From assembly GCA_947073545.1 (NCBI GenBank), contig CAMTMP010000001.1:272871-336870 (forward strand): a stretch of DNA of 64,000 nucleotides, read 5' to 3'. The translations under genes were made by a program, and so were the position numbers. Numbering within the stretch: position 1 is the stretch's first letter; each line of letters opens with the position of its first letter. This DNA comes from an uncultured bacterium. Its GTDB lineage: Bacteria; Bacillota; Clostridia; Lachnospirales; Lachnospiraceae. The notes beneath the pieces were generated by a model, which was not told the origin of the DNA, made no database searches, and worked only from the letters and a program-made list of their open reading frames with translations. Positions 8,450 to 16,836 of this stretch are shown here, one piece after another.

Positions 8450-9246
8450 AACCACTTCACCATCGCCTTCGCCCACGTCTTGAAAAACATCCAGTTTGAC
8501 GACACATGTTCGTCAATCGCGCGACAGGCTTCTTCATAGTTGAAGGGCTGTCTGTTGCTGATCTGCGTGTAAGTGCCGACTGCACGGGAATAGCCCAGCG
8601 CAACTTTTCCGTTGGCGGCGTCCCCGACCGCCACCTGTGCGCCGTGTGCTGACGCGCCGAAAGCAAACTGACCAATACTCATCGCGCCCATGGAGAAGAT
8701 GCCGAAGGCAAAGGCGCCAAAGCTGATCACACCAAAGGAAAAACTGCCAAAAGAGACCAGCCCGAAGGCAAGAACGGCGAAGGCGAGTAATCCCAGAGAG
8801 ACAAGGCCGAAGCATAGTCCGCCCATCGCCACATAGCCGATAGCGAGCCAGCCCTGTGCGATAGCGCCGATGGCGATCACGCCTTTGGCACGGTGGATGC
8901 CCAACCCCAGATTGATATGCACAAGGGGAAGGTTTCCGATCATTTTTTTGCTCTTATATTCATAGTGGGGTCTTCGCCCAATGTAGTATGCTCCCTGAGA
9001 ATATTCTTCCGTCCGGTGCGGTTCTTCTTTCGCTGTCCCATATGTTTCTTCCGTCTGTTTCAGAAGATAATCGGTGCTGACTTCAAAAAGTTCACTGATC
9101 GCCACGATTTTATCCAGTTCGGGGACTGACTGGTCTGTCTCCCACTTTGAAACGGACTGTCTGGACACGCCCAGCTTCTCCCCGAAGGTCTCCTGTGAAA
9201 ATCCCTGTTCTGTTCGTAATCTGAAAATTTTTTCTCCAAGCGTCAT
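8446..9246 (-). CDS. XRE-family regulator with C-terminal five-residue FG-repeat domain
   Basis: A 266-residue protein. Residues 1-65 are a clear XRE helix-turn-helix (LGEKIFRLRTEQGFSQETFG, VSRQSVSKWETDQSVPELD). A linker of about 45 residues follows, then about 100 residues built on a five-residue period of the form small-Phe-Gly-x-x (SFGSFSFGVISFGAFAFG), starting from LGLGIHRAKGVIAIG. The C-terminus is a short polar tail. Similar repeats occur in hypothetical Firmicute proteins; whether they form a membrane-bound or solenoid domain is not known to me. The ATG at 9246 is preferred over an upstream TTG, because GGAGG lies five bases ahead and overlaps that TTG. It is probably autoregulated, as for other XRE proteins. 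Confidence 0.8.
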   Translation of the reverse strand: MTLGEKIFRLRTEQGFSQETFGEKLGVSRQSVSKWETDQSVPELDKIVAISELFEVSTDYLLKQTEETYGTAKEEPHRTEEYSQGAYYIGRRPHYEYKSKKMIGNLPLVHINLGLGIHRAKGVIAIGAIAQGWLAIGYVAMGGLCFGLVSLGLLAFAVLAFGLVSFGSFSFGVISFGAFAFGIFSMGAMSIGQFAFGASAHGAQVAVGDAANGKVALGYSRAVGTYTQISNRQPFNYEEACRAIDEHVSSNWMFFKTWAKAMVKWF

Positions 9247-9367
9247 GTTTTCCTCCAAATAGTTCTCTCATTTTAGTAGCCGGATTTTTATAACCCCGTG
9301 TCTTTCCGGCTCACTTTGATTATAGAAAAGATTGGGGGAAAGGCTATATAGGCGGCTTGGAAATTTG

Positions 9368-9505
9368 TCAACCGGCGGTTGCAGGCGTGTGTTTATGCGG
9401 GTTTGTTAAAATATTCTTGTCTGAATAAATTCTGCGGAAGTCATATTCCGGCAGACTGTACAGTTTTGCGGCAAGACTCTGCAAGAGGTCTCTGGTGGGA
9501 TTCAT
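9368..9505 (-). CDS. Small hypothetical protein, translationally coupled to the S66 peptidase gene
   Basis: A 45-residue frame starts with an ATG overlapping the stop of the upstream peptidase gene as ATGA, a common coupling signal. It begins MNPTRDLLQSLAAKL and ends at a TGA at 9368-9370. I recognise no family. It could be the truncated start of a longer lost gene or a chance frame. The coupling is the only positive evidence. Confidence 0.3.
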   Translation of the reverse strand: MNPTRDLLQSLAAKLYSLPEYDFRRIYSDKNILTNPHKHTPATAG

Positions 9506-10368
9506 TTCTGCTCCAAATGCCTATGTCCGCCCACCAGCACCGCCCGGGAATCCGTTCCGTGTCCGACAAACGCTGTTTTTGCCACAGGAAGTCCCGGATC
9601 CAGAAACTTTTTCAGTAACGTCCACACATCCGGCATACACTTTTCCTGCTCCATCTGGGTGAAAGTGCCGAGCAGAATCCCGCGCACCTGCTTAAATGCC
9701 CCAAGCTGCTGTAACTGGCTGAAATACGTGAGCATCTGAGGCGCGGTGCCGCCCAGAGATTCCAAAAGCAGAATCTTGTCTGTCAGTTCCGGGAAATACG
9801 GGGTGCCCGCAAGCTTTAAAAAGCAACGGACATTTCCGCCTACAACAACGCCTTTCATTGTAGTTCCCTGCAAAAAGGTATAGGGAAACTGAAAAAGCGT
9901 TTCCCTGTTTCCGAAAACCGCATTTTTAAAATTTTCCTGCTGCTCTTCGGCGTGGTCGTACATGAAATTACAGATCTGATACAGTGCGGAAGGCTTTCCC
10001 GTCTTTGCATAGATGGCGTTGATCACGGTTGTCAGATCGCTGTAACCCCAGAACATTTTATCGCAGGCGGCAATCGCTTCGTAATCCAGATAGGGAAGAA
10101 TCTCGTTGGCTATGTCTCCGCCTGAGATATCAAAAATCCCTCTCACGGAATCGTCGCGATAAAAATCCATCAATGCCTGCGCGCGTTCCACGGCGCTGCC
10201 GCTCTCCACACTTCCCCGTTCAAAAATATACGGCGATATGACGGGTACCAGATGCATTCCCAAAAGAATTTCCTGTAACCGTCTGAATTTCGCTTCTTTT
10301 CGTTTTTCCCAGCCGTTAGAACAGCACACAATCCCGAGTTTATCGCCGGGTTTTATTTGCATTTCCAT
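9502..10368 (-). CDS. S66-family LD-carboxypeptidase / microcin-immunity (MccF)-like protein
   Basis: A 288-residue S66 serine peptidase. The SGGDIANEILPYLDY stretch, the nucleophile Ser in WGYSDLTTVINAIY, the catalytic Glu in LLLESLGGTAPQ and the catalytic His in FVGHGTDSRAV are all present. S66 enzymes trim the tetrapeptide stem of recycled murein (LdcA) or cleave microcin C-type inhibitors (MccF). The sequence does not decide between these roles; the GYSDLTT context is common to both. It is cytoplasmic, with no signal peptide. AAGGGG lies upstream of the ATG at 10368. Confidence 0.9.
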   Translation of the reverse strand: MEMQIKPGDKLGIVCCSNGWEKRKEAKFRRLQEILLGMHLVPVISPYIFERGSVESGSAVERAQALMDFYRDDSVRGIFDISGGDIANEILPYLDYEAIAACDKMFWGYSDLTTVINAIYAKTGKPSALYQICNFMYDHAEEQQENFKNAVFGNRETLFQFPYTFLQGTTMKGVVVGGNVRCFLKLAGTPYFPELTDKILLLESLGGTAPQMLTYFSQLQQLGAFKQVRGILLGTFTQMEQEKCMPDVWTLLKKFLDPGLPVAKTAFVGHGTDSRAVLVGGHRHLEQK

Positions 10369-10395
10369 AAGAATCCCCTTTTTATGAAAAATATT

Positions 10396-10560
10396 TTATC
10401 TGTGATCCGTCTTTGTTTTCTGTTCCGGCAGACATCCCGCGCACCGGCTGCAGTCGCCGCCGCAGGAAAGGGATTTTCCCGCTTTTTTATCCTTCAGCAT
10501 CTGTCGTATGGCGAGTGCAGCCGCGCCCGCCACTAGTAATAAAACGATAAATGTCCCCAT
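10396..10560 (-). CDS. FeoB-associated Cys-rich membrane protein
   Basis: A 54-residue protein: one N-terminal membrane helix (GTFIVLLLVAGAAALAI), a basic stretch, then a cysteine cluster CGGDCSRCAGC. This is the signature of the small FeoB-associated Cys-rich membrane proteins, usually encoded beside the ferrous iron transporter FeoB. No feoA or feoB is in this window, so here it is an orphan. AAAGGAAAC lies about 8-10 bases before the ATG at 10560. Four cysteines suggest iron or zinc binding, but this is inference. Confidence 0.85.
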   Translation of the reverse strand: MGTFIVLLLVAGAAALAIRQMLKDKKAGKSLSCGGDCSRCAGCLPEQKTKTDHR

Positions 10561-10668
10561 ACGCTTCGTTTCCTTTTTTGCATTGCTTGTTTTGCTTTAA
10601 CGTTTATTATATCACAAAATGAATGATAATTGGTGATTGAAAATGCTGGGTCAAATCTGCGAAACAGA

Positions 10669-10697
10669 TTGATTAATGAATGGAATTGCATGATAAT
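10669..10697 (+). promoter_or_regulatory. Promoter of the endonuclease IV gene
   Basis: TTGATT (10669-10674), 17 bp, GATAAT (10692-10697) make a plausible sigma-A promoter about 40 bp before the ATG. A small AATCTG/CAGATT dyad overlaps the -35. Confidence 0.5.
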
Positions 10698-10737
10698 AAG
10701 GACAGAGGAAATAAGAATCAGTAGGAGGAAGGCTGTC

Positions 10738-11607
10738 ATGCAAAAGATTAAGATCGGTTCCCATGTGAAGATGGCGGGAAAGGAAATGTTTCTGGGGTCG
10801 GTAAAGGAGGCGGAGTCCTACGGAGCGAACGTCCTGATGCTTTACACAGGCGCGCCGCAGAATACGGTGAGAAAAGAGATCGGAGCGTTAAATATTGAGG
10901 CGGGATGGGCGTATGCCAAGGAAGCGGGAATTGAGGAGATCGTGGTTCACGCGCCGTATATTATCAATCTGGGGAATACCGTGAAGCCGGAGACGTTTGA
11001 ATTAGCCGTAACCTTTCTTGAAAAGGAGATAAAACGGACGGCGGCAATGCGCAGCAGGATTTTAGTGCTGCATCCGGGTGCCCATGTGGGAGCCGGGGAG
11101 GAAGCCGGAATTGCACAGATTGTAAAAGGGCTTAACCTTGTGCTTGATGAAAATGAGGATGACGTTTTTGTCGCGCTGGAAACTATGGCGGGAAAAGGAA
11201 GCGAGCTGGGGAGAACCTTTGAGGAATTGAAAATGATTTATGAGGGTGTGCATAAAAAGGACAGGTTGCGTGTCTGCTTTGACACCTGTCATGTGAACGA
11301 CGCAGGGTATCGTCTGGTCGAGGATTACGAAGGGGTGTTACAACAGTTCGATGAGATAATCGGACTTTCACAGATCGCGGCGATACATGTCAACGACAGC
11401 ATGAATCCCTGCGGGGCACGCAAAGACCGCCATGCCAATATCGGCGAGGGGCATATCGGAACGGATATTTTGAAGAAAATTGTCCATGACGAGAGATTCG
11501 CGCAGGTGCCGAAGATTTTGGAGACGCCATGGATCTGTGAAGAGGGCAGTAAGGAGAAAACAATTCCGCCGTATAAGGAGGAGATTGCGCTGCTATTGGA
11601 GGACTGA
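10738..11607 (+). CDS. nfo: Deoxyribonuclease IV (AP endonuclease)
   Basis: A 289-residue endonuclease IV, which cuts DNA at abasic sites during base excision repair using three zinc ions. Visible metal-site motifs in order are [75 protein letters not shown] and ILETPW. All the expected His, Glu and Asp ligands appear to be present, and length matches the family. The ATG at 10738 has AGGAGGAAGG upstream; longer in-frame starts lack a ribosome binding site. The esterase gene begins eight bases after the stop, so the two are cotranscribed. Confidence 0.95.
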   Translation: MQKIKIGSHVKMAGKEMFLGSVKEAESYGANVLMLYTGAPQNTVRKEIGALNIEAGWAYAKEAGIEEIVVHAPYIINLGNTVKPETFELAVTFLEKEIKRTAAMRSRILVLHPGAHVGAGEEAGIAQIVKGLNLVLDENEDDVFVALETMAGKGSELGRTFEELKMIYEGVHKKDRLRVCFDTCHVNDAGYRLVEDYEGVLQQFDEIIGLSQIAAIHVNDSMNPCGARKDRHANIGEGHIGTDILKKIVHDERFAQVPKILETPWICEEGSKEKTIPPYKEEIALLLED

Positions 11608-11614
11608 CAGAACG

Positions 11615-12325
11615 ATGGATTGCCAAATACAGGAACTGAGGATTGCCGGCATGGACTGCCGCTTGTATCTGCCGCCCGGTTACGGGGAGGGAGAGGCGCG
11701 TTACCCGGTGATCTACGTCAACGGTGAGATTCCGATAGAAGGGATCGTGACTAATCTGGTCAATGCGGGCGTGCAGGCGGACTTTCTTCTTCTTTCCATC
11801 CAGCCCGAAAGCTGGAACGACGACTTTACGCCGTGGGCGGCGCCTGCGTTCCGGGCGGGGGAGGAAGCGCCGCAGGGCAGGGCGGATGCCTATTTATCCT
11901 GTCTGACAGAAAAGATAAAGCCGTACATGGATGCCCATTTTCGGACAAAATCGGAACCGAAGCACACGGCTCTGCTTGGCTATTCTCTGGGCGGGCTTAC
12001 AGCGGTTTACGCGATTTATAAAACGGATGTGTTCGGCGTGATCGCCAGCCTTTCCGGGTCGCTCTGGTTTGACGGTTTCTGTGAGTTTATGGAGCGGGAA
12101 AAGCCGATTCGGACGGACTTGCGGATATATCTTTCCCTCGGAAAAAAGGAGAGCCGCAGTAAAAATCCGCGCATGAGCCGGGTGGCGGAATGCACACAGC
12201 GGGCGAAGGAAATTCTGGCGGGGCAGGTGTGTTTTGAGTGGAATGAGGGCGGACATTTTCACGACATAGAAGGCAGGTTTGCGAAGGCGCTTATGTATTT
12301 GCGCATAGGAACAAGGGTTGTCTGA
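11615..12325 (+). CDS. Esterase D / IroE-type alpha/beta hydrolase
   Basis: A 236-residue putative esterase of the esterase-D fold. It has an N-terminal strand pair typical of the family (LYLPPGYGEGEARYPVIYV), the nucleophile elbow GYSLGGL (Ser about residue 124) and a likely catalytic His near the C-terminus (EGGHFHDIEGR). Relatives hydrolyse S-formylglutathione, siderophore esters or acetyl-xylan; the substrate here cannot be told. There is no signal peptide. GGAGGA lies about 12 bases before the ATG at 11615, overlapping the end of the nfo gene. Confidence 0.8.
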   Translation: MDCQIQELRIAGMDCRLYLPPGYGEGEARYPVIYVNGEIPIEGIVTNLVNAGVQADFLLLSIQPESWNDDFTPWAAPAFRAGEEAPQGRADAYLSCLTEKIKPYMDAHFRTKSEPKHTALLGYSLGGLTAVYAIYKTDVFGVIASLSGSLWFDGFCEFMEREKPIRTDLRIYLSLGKKESRSKNPRMSRVAECTQRAKEILAGQVCFEWNEGGHFHDIEGRFAKALMYLRIGTRVV

Positions 12326-12416
12326 TATCGGAATTGGAAAGCGTAAAGGGATGCGGGGAATATAGAAGATGTTTTTGAAAATATAGGCAGAACCGCAGAC
12401 AGCAAAAAGGTGTGGG

Positions 12417-13358
12417 ATGATTTTAAGCGTAAGCAGGAGAACTGACATTCCGAATTATTATTCCGAATGGTTTTACAACAGAATAAAAGAGGGCTTCTTA
12501 TATGTCCGCAATCCAATAAATGCGCATCAGATCAGCGAAATTAAAATAACGCCGGACGTGGTGGACTGTATCGTTTTTTGGACAAAGAATCCCCTGCCGA
12601 TGATGGAAAGGCTGGATGAGCTAAAAGCGTACCCTTATTATTTTCAGTTTACGCTTACGGGGTATGGGAATGATGTCGAAGTAAATGTGCCCGATAAAAA
12701 AGCGTCCATGATTCCGATTTTCCGAGAGCTATCAAGTAGAATTGGCAGGGAGAGAGTGATTTGGAGATATGATCCCATTTTCTTTTCAGATAAGTACACG
12801 GCGCAGTATCACATAAAAGCATTCACAAGCCTTGCGGAAGCGTTAAACGGCTATACCGACAAATGTGTGATCAGTTTTGTGGATATGTATGCCAAAAACA
12901 GGAAAAGGATGGAGAGCCTGTCCAGCTATGATCTGGATGAAGGTGAACTGAGAAAGTTTGCGAGGGAATTGAGCGGGATCGCAGACGATAATCATATGGA
13001 AATCGGCAGCTGCGCGGAAAAAATAGAGCTGGACGGATGCGGAATCGTCCATAACTGCTGTATTGATAAGGCGTTGATTGAAAAAATAACCGGGTGCAGA
13101 CTGAAGGTTTGCAAAGACAAAAATCAGCGCCCGGCATGTGGTTGTGTGGAAAGCGTTGACGTAGGAACTTATCATACATGCAAGAACGGCTGCGCCTATT
13201 GTTATGCAAATGCAGGTGAGAAGAGCGTGGCGAGGAACGCGTCGAAGTATGATCCTGCGTCGCCGCTATTGTGTAGTCATCTGGAAGCAGGGGACAGGGT
13301 GAGCCAGAAGAAGGTGGCGTCATGGAAGGAAACGCAGTTGAGTATTTTTGATTTATAG
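12417..13358 (+). CDS. DUF1848 family protein (radical-SAM-like, cysteine-rich)
   Basis: A 313-residue member of DUF1848. The family start (MILSVSRRTDIPNYYSEWF), the VFWTKNP stretch, the WRYDPIFF motif and a C-terminal cysteine set (CGCVESVDVGTYHTCKNGC followed by AYCYAN) are all visible. The CxxxxxCxYCYA-like arrangement suggests an iron-sulfur cluster, and the family is thought to be related to radical SAM enzymes. The substrate is unknown. It starts about 90 bp after the esterase, on the same strand, and ends 16 bp before a convergent gene. Confidence 0.85.
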   Translation: MILSVSRRTDIPNYYSEWFYNRIKEGFLYVRNPINAHQISEIKITPDVVDCIVFWTKNPLPMMERLDELKAYPYYFQFTLTGYGNDVEVNVPDKKASMIPIFRELSSRIGRERVIWRYDPIFFSDKYTAQYHIKAFTSLAEALNGYTDKCVISFVDMYAKNRKRMESLSSYDLDEGELRKFARELSGIADDNHMEIGSCAEKIELDGCGIVHNCCIDKALIEKITGCRLKVCKDKNQRPACGCVESVDVGTYHTCKNGCAYCYANAGEKSVARNASKYDPASPLLCSHLEAGDRVSQKKVASWKETQLSIFDL

Positions 13359-13374
13359 CGGGCGTCTGCTGATT

Positions 13375-14160
13375 TTAGTGGATGCCTGTGCTGTCCTCCG
13401 CATCCGCATATTTGTCAAAACGGTACTGCGCAACGACCGTATTCCCCAATAGCGTAATCGCCCGTGCCGGGCAGGAATTAACGCAGCGGTAGCACATGGT
13501 ACAGCGGTTTCCGGGAACAGCTTTGCCGTTTTTCACCGCAATATTTTCCATCGGGCAAAGACGGGCGCACAGCCCACATCCCGTACAGGCATCATTGATT
13601 TTTAACCTGTCACTATAGTCCTTTGTTTTCCCGTAAAACCACAGACGCTGACCGAACAGTCCCGCGATTCGGTCATAGAAATATAAACCGTCTTTCGGGT
13701 ATCTGCCCTGTCTGATTTTCGCTGCGCATTTCTCTATTTTCTGATCTGCGGTCTGGATCATTTCCCGGTGTTTCACGATCGATTTTTTCAACAGCTTCAC
13801 ATCACCGATGGAATCCGGCATACAGATATGTAAGCCGCCGACAATGTCCGCACCGTATTTTCTTAATAAGCGCGCCGCACAGCCTGCGCCGTCTCCGCTA
13901 AATAATGCCTGAGTAGCGACGCAGAGCACCTTTTTGCCATTCCAGATTGCGGAATGGTCTTTGATGAACTCCCTCACCATAACGGGCATATTTGAATACT
14001 GGACAGGGTATGCCAGAACAATGAAATCGTGCCGAGATAATAAATCTGCCGCAGATTTATCTTCCATCGGGATTGTCTGTGCGGTTTCATCCAGAAGACG
14101 CACCAGTTTTTCCGTACAGTGCTTTGTATTTCCTGTGCCGCTGAAATAGATGCCGATCAT
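13375..14160 (-). CDS. EFR1-type flavodoxin-ferredoxin fusion protein
   Basis: A 261-residue EFR1 family protein. Residues 1-150 are flavodoxin-like, with the phosphate loop FSGTGNTKHC and the LAYPVQYSNMP loop. The C-terminal third holds two 4Fe-4S clusters, CTGCGLCARLCP and CTMCYRCVNSCP. It is expected to shuttle electrons from or to an unknown cytoplasmic partner. AAGGAAT precedes the ATG at 14158-14160. It has no obvious operon partner. Confidence 0.9.
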   Translation of the reverse strand: MIGIYFSGTGNTKHCTEKLVRLLDETAQTIPMEDKSAADLLSRHDFIVLAYPVQYSNMPVMVREFIKDHSAIWNGKKVLCVATQALFSGDGAGCAARLLRKYGADIVGGLHICMPDSIGDVKLLKKSIVKHREMIQTADQKIEKCAAKIRQGRYPKDGLYFYDRIAGLFGQRLWFYGKTKDYSDRLKINDACTGCGLCARLCPMENIAVKNGKAVPGNRCTMCYRCVNSCPARAITLLGNTVVAQYRFDKYADAEDSTGIH

Positions 14161-14505
14161 TGTTATTCCTTAATTTCATCAATATTTGTGAGGTTTACGC
14201 CTGCTATCGTTAGAAAACTTTTCAAATATAAATATTCCTTTTTAAATTTCGCATATGTTTTAATAGAATTTTCTTCTTTTGCCAGTAACATATATTCTTG
14301 AATTAAAGTTTTCAATTCAAATTTAGTATATCATAGGCGAGGAACAAAGTCTATTTTAACCGTTTGCTGTGTCTGCAGCTGCATAAAATAAGCTAAAAAT
14401 TTTCTTGACAAAGCGACACGCATGACGCATAATGGAAAGCGACATAAGTGTTGCAAAATGAAATGGGCGAGGAGTTTTGATTAAGCGCTGGAGTGGAGGA
14501 TTCGC
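14161..14505 (+). promoter_or_regulatory. Intergenic region with the TetR-operon promoter (TTGACA 14405-14410, CATAAT 14428-14433)
   Basis: This 345-bp AT-rich stretch has no convincing gene. On the plus strand TTGACA, a 17-bp spacer and CATAAT form a strong promoter about 70 bp before the TetR gene. The octamer AAGCGACA occurs twice, at 14411-14418 and 14437-14444, 26 bp apart and flanking the -10, and is a candidate regulator site. Nothing else stands out. Confidence 0.6.
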
Positions 14506-15093
14506 ATGAGCCTGAGAGGAGACAAGACAAAACAGGAAATTCGGGACAAGGCATATCAGCTTTTTGCGGAAAAGGGATTTAAAGAAGTGACCATGAAAGA
14601 TATCTGTGAGCGGACAGGATTAAGCCGTGGAGGCTTATATCGTCATTACGAAAGTACGGAACAGATTTTTCTGGAAATTGTCAATGCTTTTTCCGACCAG
14701 CAGAAAAACGATGTGTGTGAAAAAATCGAAAAGCGTGTTCCGGCGGCTGTGATATTGGAGGAGCTTCTGACAAAATACGAAAAAGAAATGGGCGACCGGG
14801 AAAGTTCGTTCAGCCTTGCCATCTGTGAATATTACAGCAATCCGGCAGCTTCTAAAGAAGACAACTCGGTAAAAAGGCAGTATGAAATCTCGAAGTCCGC
14901 ATGGCTGGAACTGATCCATTATGGAATAGGCACAAAAGAATTTAACTGCGCAGATCCGGAAGCTGTTTTTCATATGCTTGTGTTCGCGTATCAAGGCGTG
15001 CGAATGTACAGCAGACTGATGGAGATGGACCGAAATATTCCCGCTCAGATAACAAACGAAATAAGAATGCGATTACTGGCAGAGGAGGTTTGA
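14506..15093 (+). CDS. TetR-family transcriptional regulator
   Basis: A 195-residue TetR repressor. The N-terminal helix-turn-helix is typical (LFAEKGFKEVTMKDICERTG, LSRGGLYRHYESTEQIF). The C-terminal domain is a variable ligand-binding helical bundle. GGAGGATTCGC leads the ATG. An acetyltransferase gene starts two bases after its stop, so they form one operon, probably controlled by this regulator at the promoter upstream. The inducer is unknown. Confidence 0.9.
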   Translation: MSLRGDKTKQEIRDKAYQLFAEKGFKEVTMKDICERTGLSRGGLYRHYESTEQIFLEIVNAFSDQQKNDVCEKIEKRVPAAVILEELLTKYEKEMGDRESSFSLAICEYYSNPAASKEDNSVKRQYEISKSAWLELIHYGIGTKEFNCADPEAVFHMLVFAYQGVRMYSRLMEMDRNIPAQITNEIRMRLLAEEV

Positions 15094-15094
15094 C

Positions 15095-15649
15095 ATGAAA
15101 AATGATATTTGTCTGGTAAGACCCACTTTGGAACATAAGGAAGAAGCGCTTGCGTACCGTGAGGAGCATTTTCGGCACGGGGAAAAGATTATTTACGGGA
15201 GCGAGCTTTTTGACAAGACGGAGAGTTACGAGGAGTGGCTGACTTGTGTAACGCGAAATACCGATCCCGCGACGGTAAATGAAAACTGGGTGGTCACGGA
15301 CACTTTTTTTGCGGTGAGAAAGAGTGACGGCAGGATTGTCGGTATCATTGATCTGAGGCATACGCTGAATGACTTTTTGAAGGATCTGGGGAATTGCGGT
15401 TACAGCGTGCGTCCTTCCGAAAGGAAAAAGGGATATGCGTCAGAGATGCTAAGTCAGCTTTTAAAGACAGCAAAAGAGGCGGGAATGAAAGAACTTCATA
15501 TTTCCGTCGAAAAGAAAAACACCGCGTCTGTGAAAGTCATACGGAAAAACGGCGGCGCTTATGAGCGGAGCTTTTCCTGCGAAGGGGAAGCCGCGGATAT
15601 TTATAGGATTGCAATCGGCCCCCGCTCCACCCAAAAGGATAATCAATGA
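15095..15649 (+). CDS. GNAT-family N-acetyltransferase
   Basis: A 184-residue GNAT enzyme. A central strand (GRIVGIIDLRHTLNDFL) is followed by the acetyl-CoA loop (YSVRPSERKKGYASEML) and a C-terminal motif (VEKKNTASVKVIRKNGG), the standard order. GAGGAGG precedes the ATG. It is almost certainly translated from the same message as the TetR gene. The acceptor is unknown; relatives are often annotated as RimJ/RimL-like or resistance acetyltransferases. Confidence 0.9.
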   Translation: MKNDICLVRPTLEHKEEALAYREEHFRHGEKIIYGSELFDKTESYEEWLTCVTRNTDPATVNENWVVTDTFFAVRKSDGRIVGIIDLRHTLNDFLKDLGNCGYSVRPSERKKGYASEMLSQLLKTAKEAGMKELHISVEKKNTASVKVIRKNGGAYERSFSCEGEAADIYRIAIGPRSTQKDNQ

Positions 15650-15720
15650 CAAATTGTACATGAAAGAATGGGATTTCCGGCAAATTTGGAGAAAGATAAC
15701 CAGATACAAGAAAGAATGAA

Positions 15721-15754
15721 AGCCGACGCCAAACTCTGTGCGATGGCGCCGGCT
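15721..15754 (-). terminator. Hairpin between convergent genes (probable terminator)
   Basis: An 11-bp stem with one G-U pair (15721-15731 with 15744-15754) lies between the convergent GNAT and MerR genes. The T-rich tail on the minus strand is short (TTTCATTC), so termination strength is uncertain. Confidence 0.4.
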
Positions 15755-15782
15755 GGAAAGAGCAGTTATACAGGTAGTATTT

Positions 15783-16634
15783 TTATTCTGACTTCCGATA
15801 AAATGTCTCAATCGCATCCGCAAAAAACGCGGCGCTTCCCTCGCCGTACTCCTGATCCAGCTTGGAATGCATGGGCTCTTGGCGGTAAAATTGCGCGTGG
15901 GCGAGCATAAAATCCTGCTCCTTTTTAATGCCTGCCGCCTGCTTCATCACGAAACCATATTCCCCCACGATTTCCTTGACTTCGAAGGAATCTGTAGGAC
16001 AGCCCTGTTTTTCGGCAAGCTTGTGCAGGATTGTGTTGATTCTGCGCTGATAGCTTTCCGCGGCTTCTTTGCTCATCGGATGCTTAGAGGCGTCCTGATA
16101 AGCCTCCTTTCCGCCGTACCATTCGATGACCTTTGCATAAGATTTCTGCATCTGTTCCGACGACAGCGCTTCGATATAGTGCGCCCGCCATTTTTCTGCG
16201 CCTCCAAACTCGTCAATGGCAATCTGGCGGATATTCTCCGGCATCTGCGCGTACATGGCGTCAAACATTTCCTCTATTTCCGTTCTGTTGAAAATTGCAA
16301 AATCCATTTTATTCTCTCCTTTCAGAATATCGTCAATGCTGGCGATTAAACGCTCTGTACGTGTTTTCTGCGCTACCAGCATTTCCCGTTGCATCTGTAG
16401 TATTTGTTTCTGGTCGAGGACAGGGTCGTCCATGATGGCTTTGATCTTCTTTAAAGGAAGGTCAAATTCGCGGAAAAACAAAATCTGCTGTAAGGTTTCC
16501 AGCGCTTTATCGTCATAAAGCCGGTATCCCGCCTCACTTTTTGCCGTGGGTGTAAGCAGCCCGATCTGGTCGTAGTAGTGGAGCGTGCGCACGCTGATAT
16601 CCGTGATATCTGAAAGTTCCTTTACTGTTCTCAT
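15783..16634 (-). CDS. MerR-family regulator with TipAS-like effector domain
   Basis: A 283-residue regulator. The MerR winged helix is at the N-terminus (LSDITDISVRTLHYYDQIGL, EAGYRLYDDKAL), followed by a dimerisation coiled coil and then a helical C-terminal domain (EEMFDAMYAQMPENI, MSKEAAESYQRRINTILH) typical of TipAS, which binds thiopeptide and other drugs. The ATG at 16634 has GGAGGAAAAC just upstream; longer in-frame starts lack one. The promoter has the 19-bp spacer typical of MerR control, so autoregulation is likely. Confidence 0.9.
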   Translation of the reverse strand: MRTVKELSDITDISVRTLHYYDQIGLLTPTAKSEAGYRLYDDKALETLQQILFFREFDLPLKKIKAIMDDPVLDQKQILQMQREMLVAQKTRTERLIASIDDILKGENKMDFAIFNRTEIEEMFDAMYAQMPENIRQIAIDEFGGAEKWRAHYIEALSSEQMQKSYAKVIEWYGGKEAYQDASKHPMSKEAAESYQRRINTILHKLAEKQGCPTDSFEVKEIVGEYGFVMKQAAGIKKEQDFMLAHAQFYRQEPMHSKLDQEYGEGSAAFFADAIETFYRKSE

Positions 16635-16676
16635 GTTTTCCTCCGTTTCAGATGGTTTCCTGTTCCCGATAAGAAC

Positions 16677-16707
16677 ACTGTACACTATGACGCAGTGTAA
16701 GGGTCAA
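16677..16707 (-). promoter_or_regulatory. MerR-type promoter with 19-bp spacer
   Basis: On the minus strand TTGACC (16702-16707) and TACAGT (16677-16682) are separated by 19 bp. The spacer contains the dyad ACACT-7 bp-AGTGT. An over-long spacer with a central dyad is the hallmark of promoters that MerR proteins untwist, here most likely the gene's own product. Confidence 0.75.
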
Positions 16708-16836
16708 GAGATTTTTATATTTTATTGCAGTAATTTATTGATTTTTCCGATCTTTTTTGTAAAAATAAGAGAGGACGGCGTATGGTCCGCTGCTGTCCGG
16801 AGAGAAATCATATTGCAAGAGAGAAGGGAACAACAG

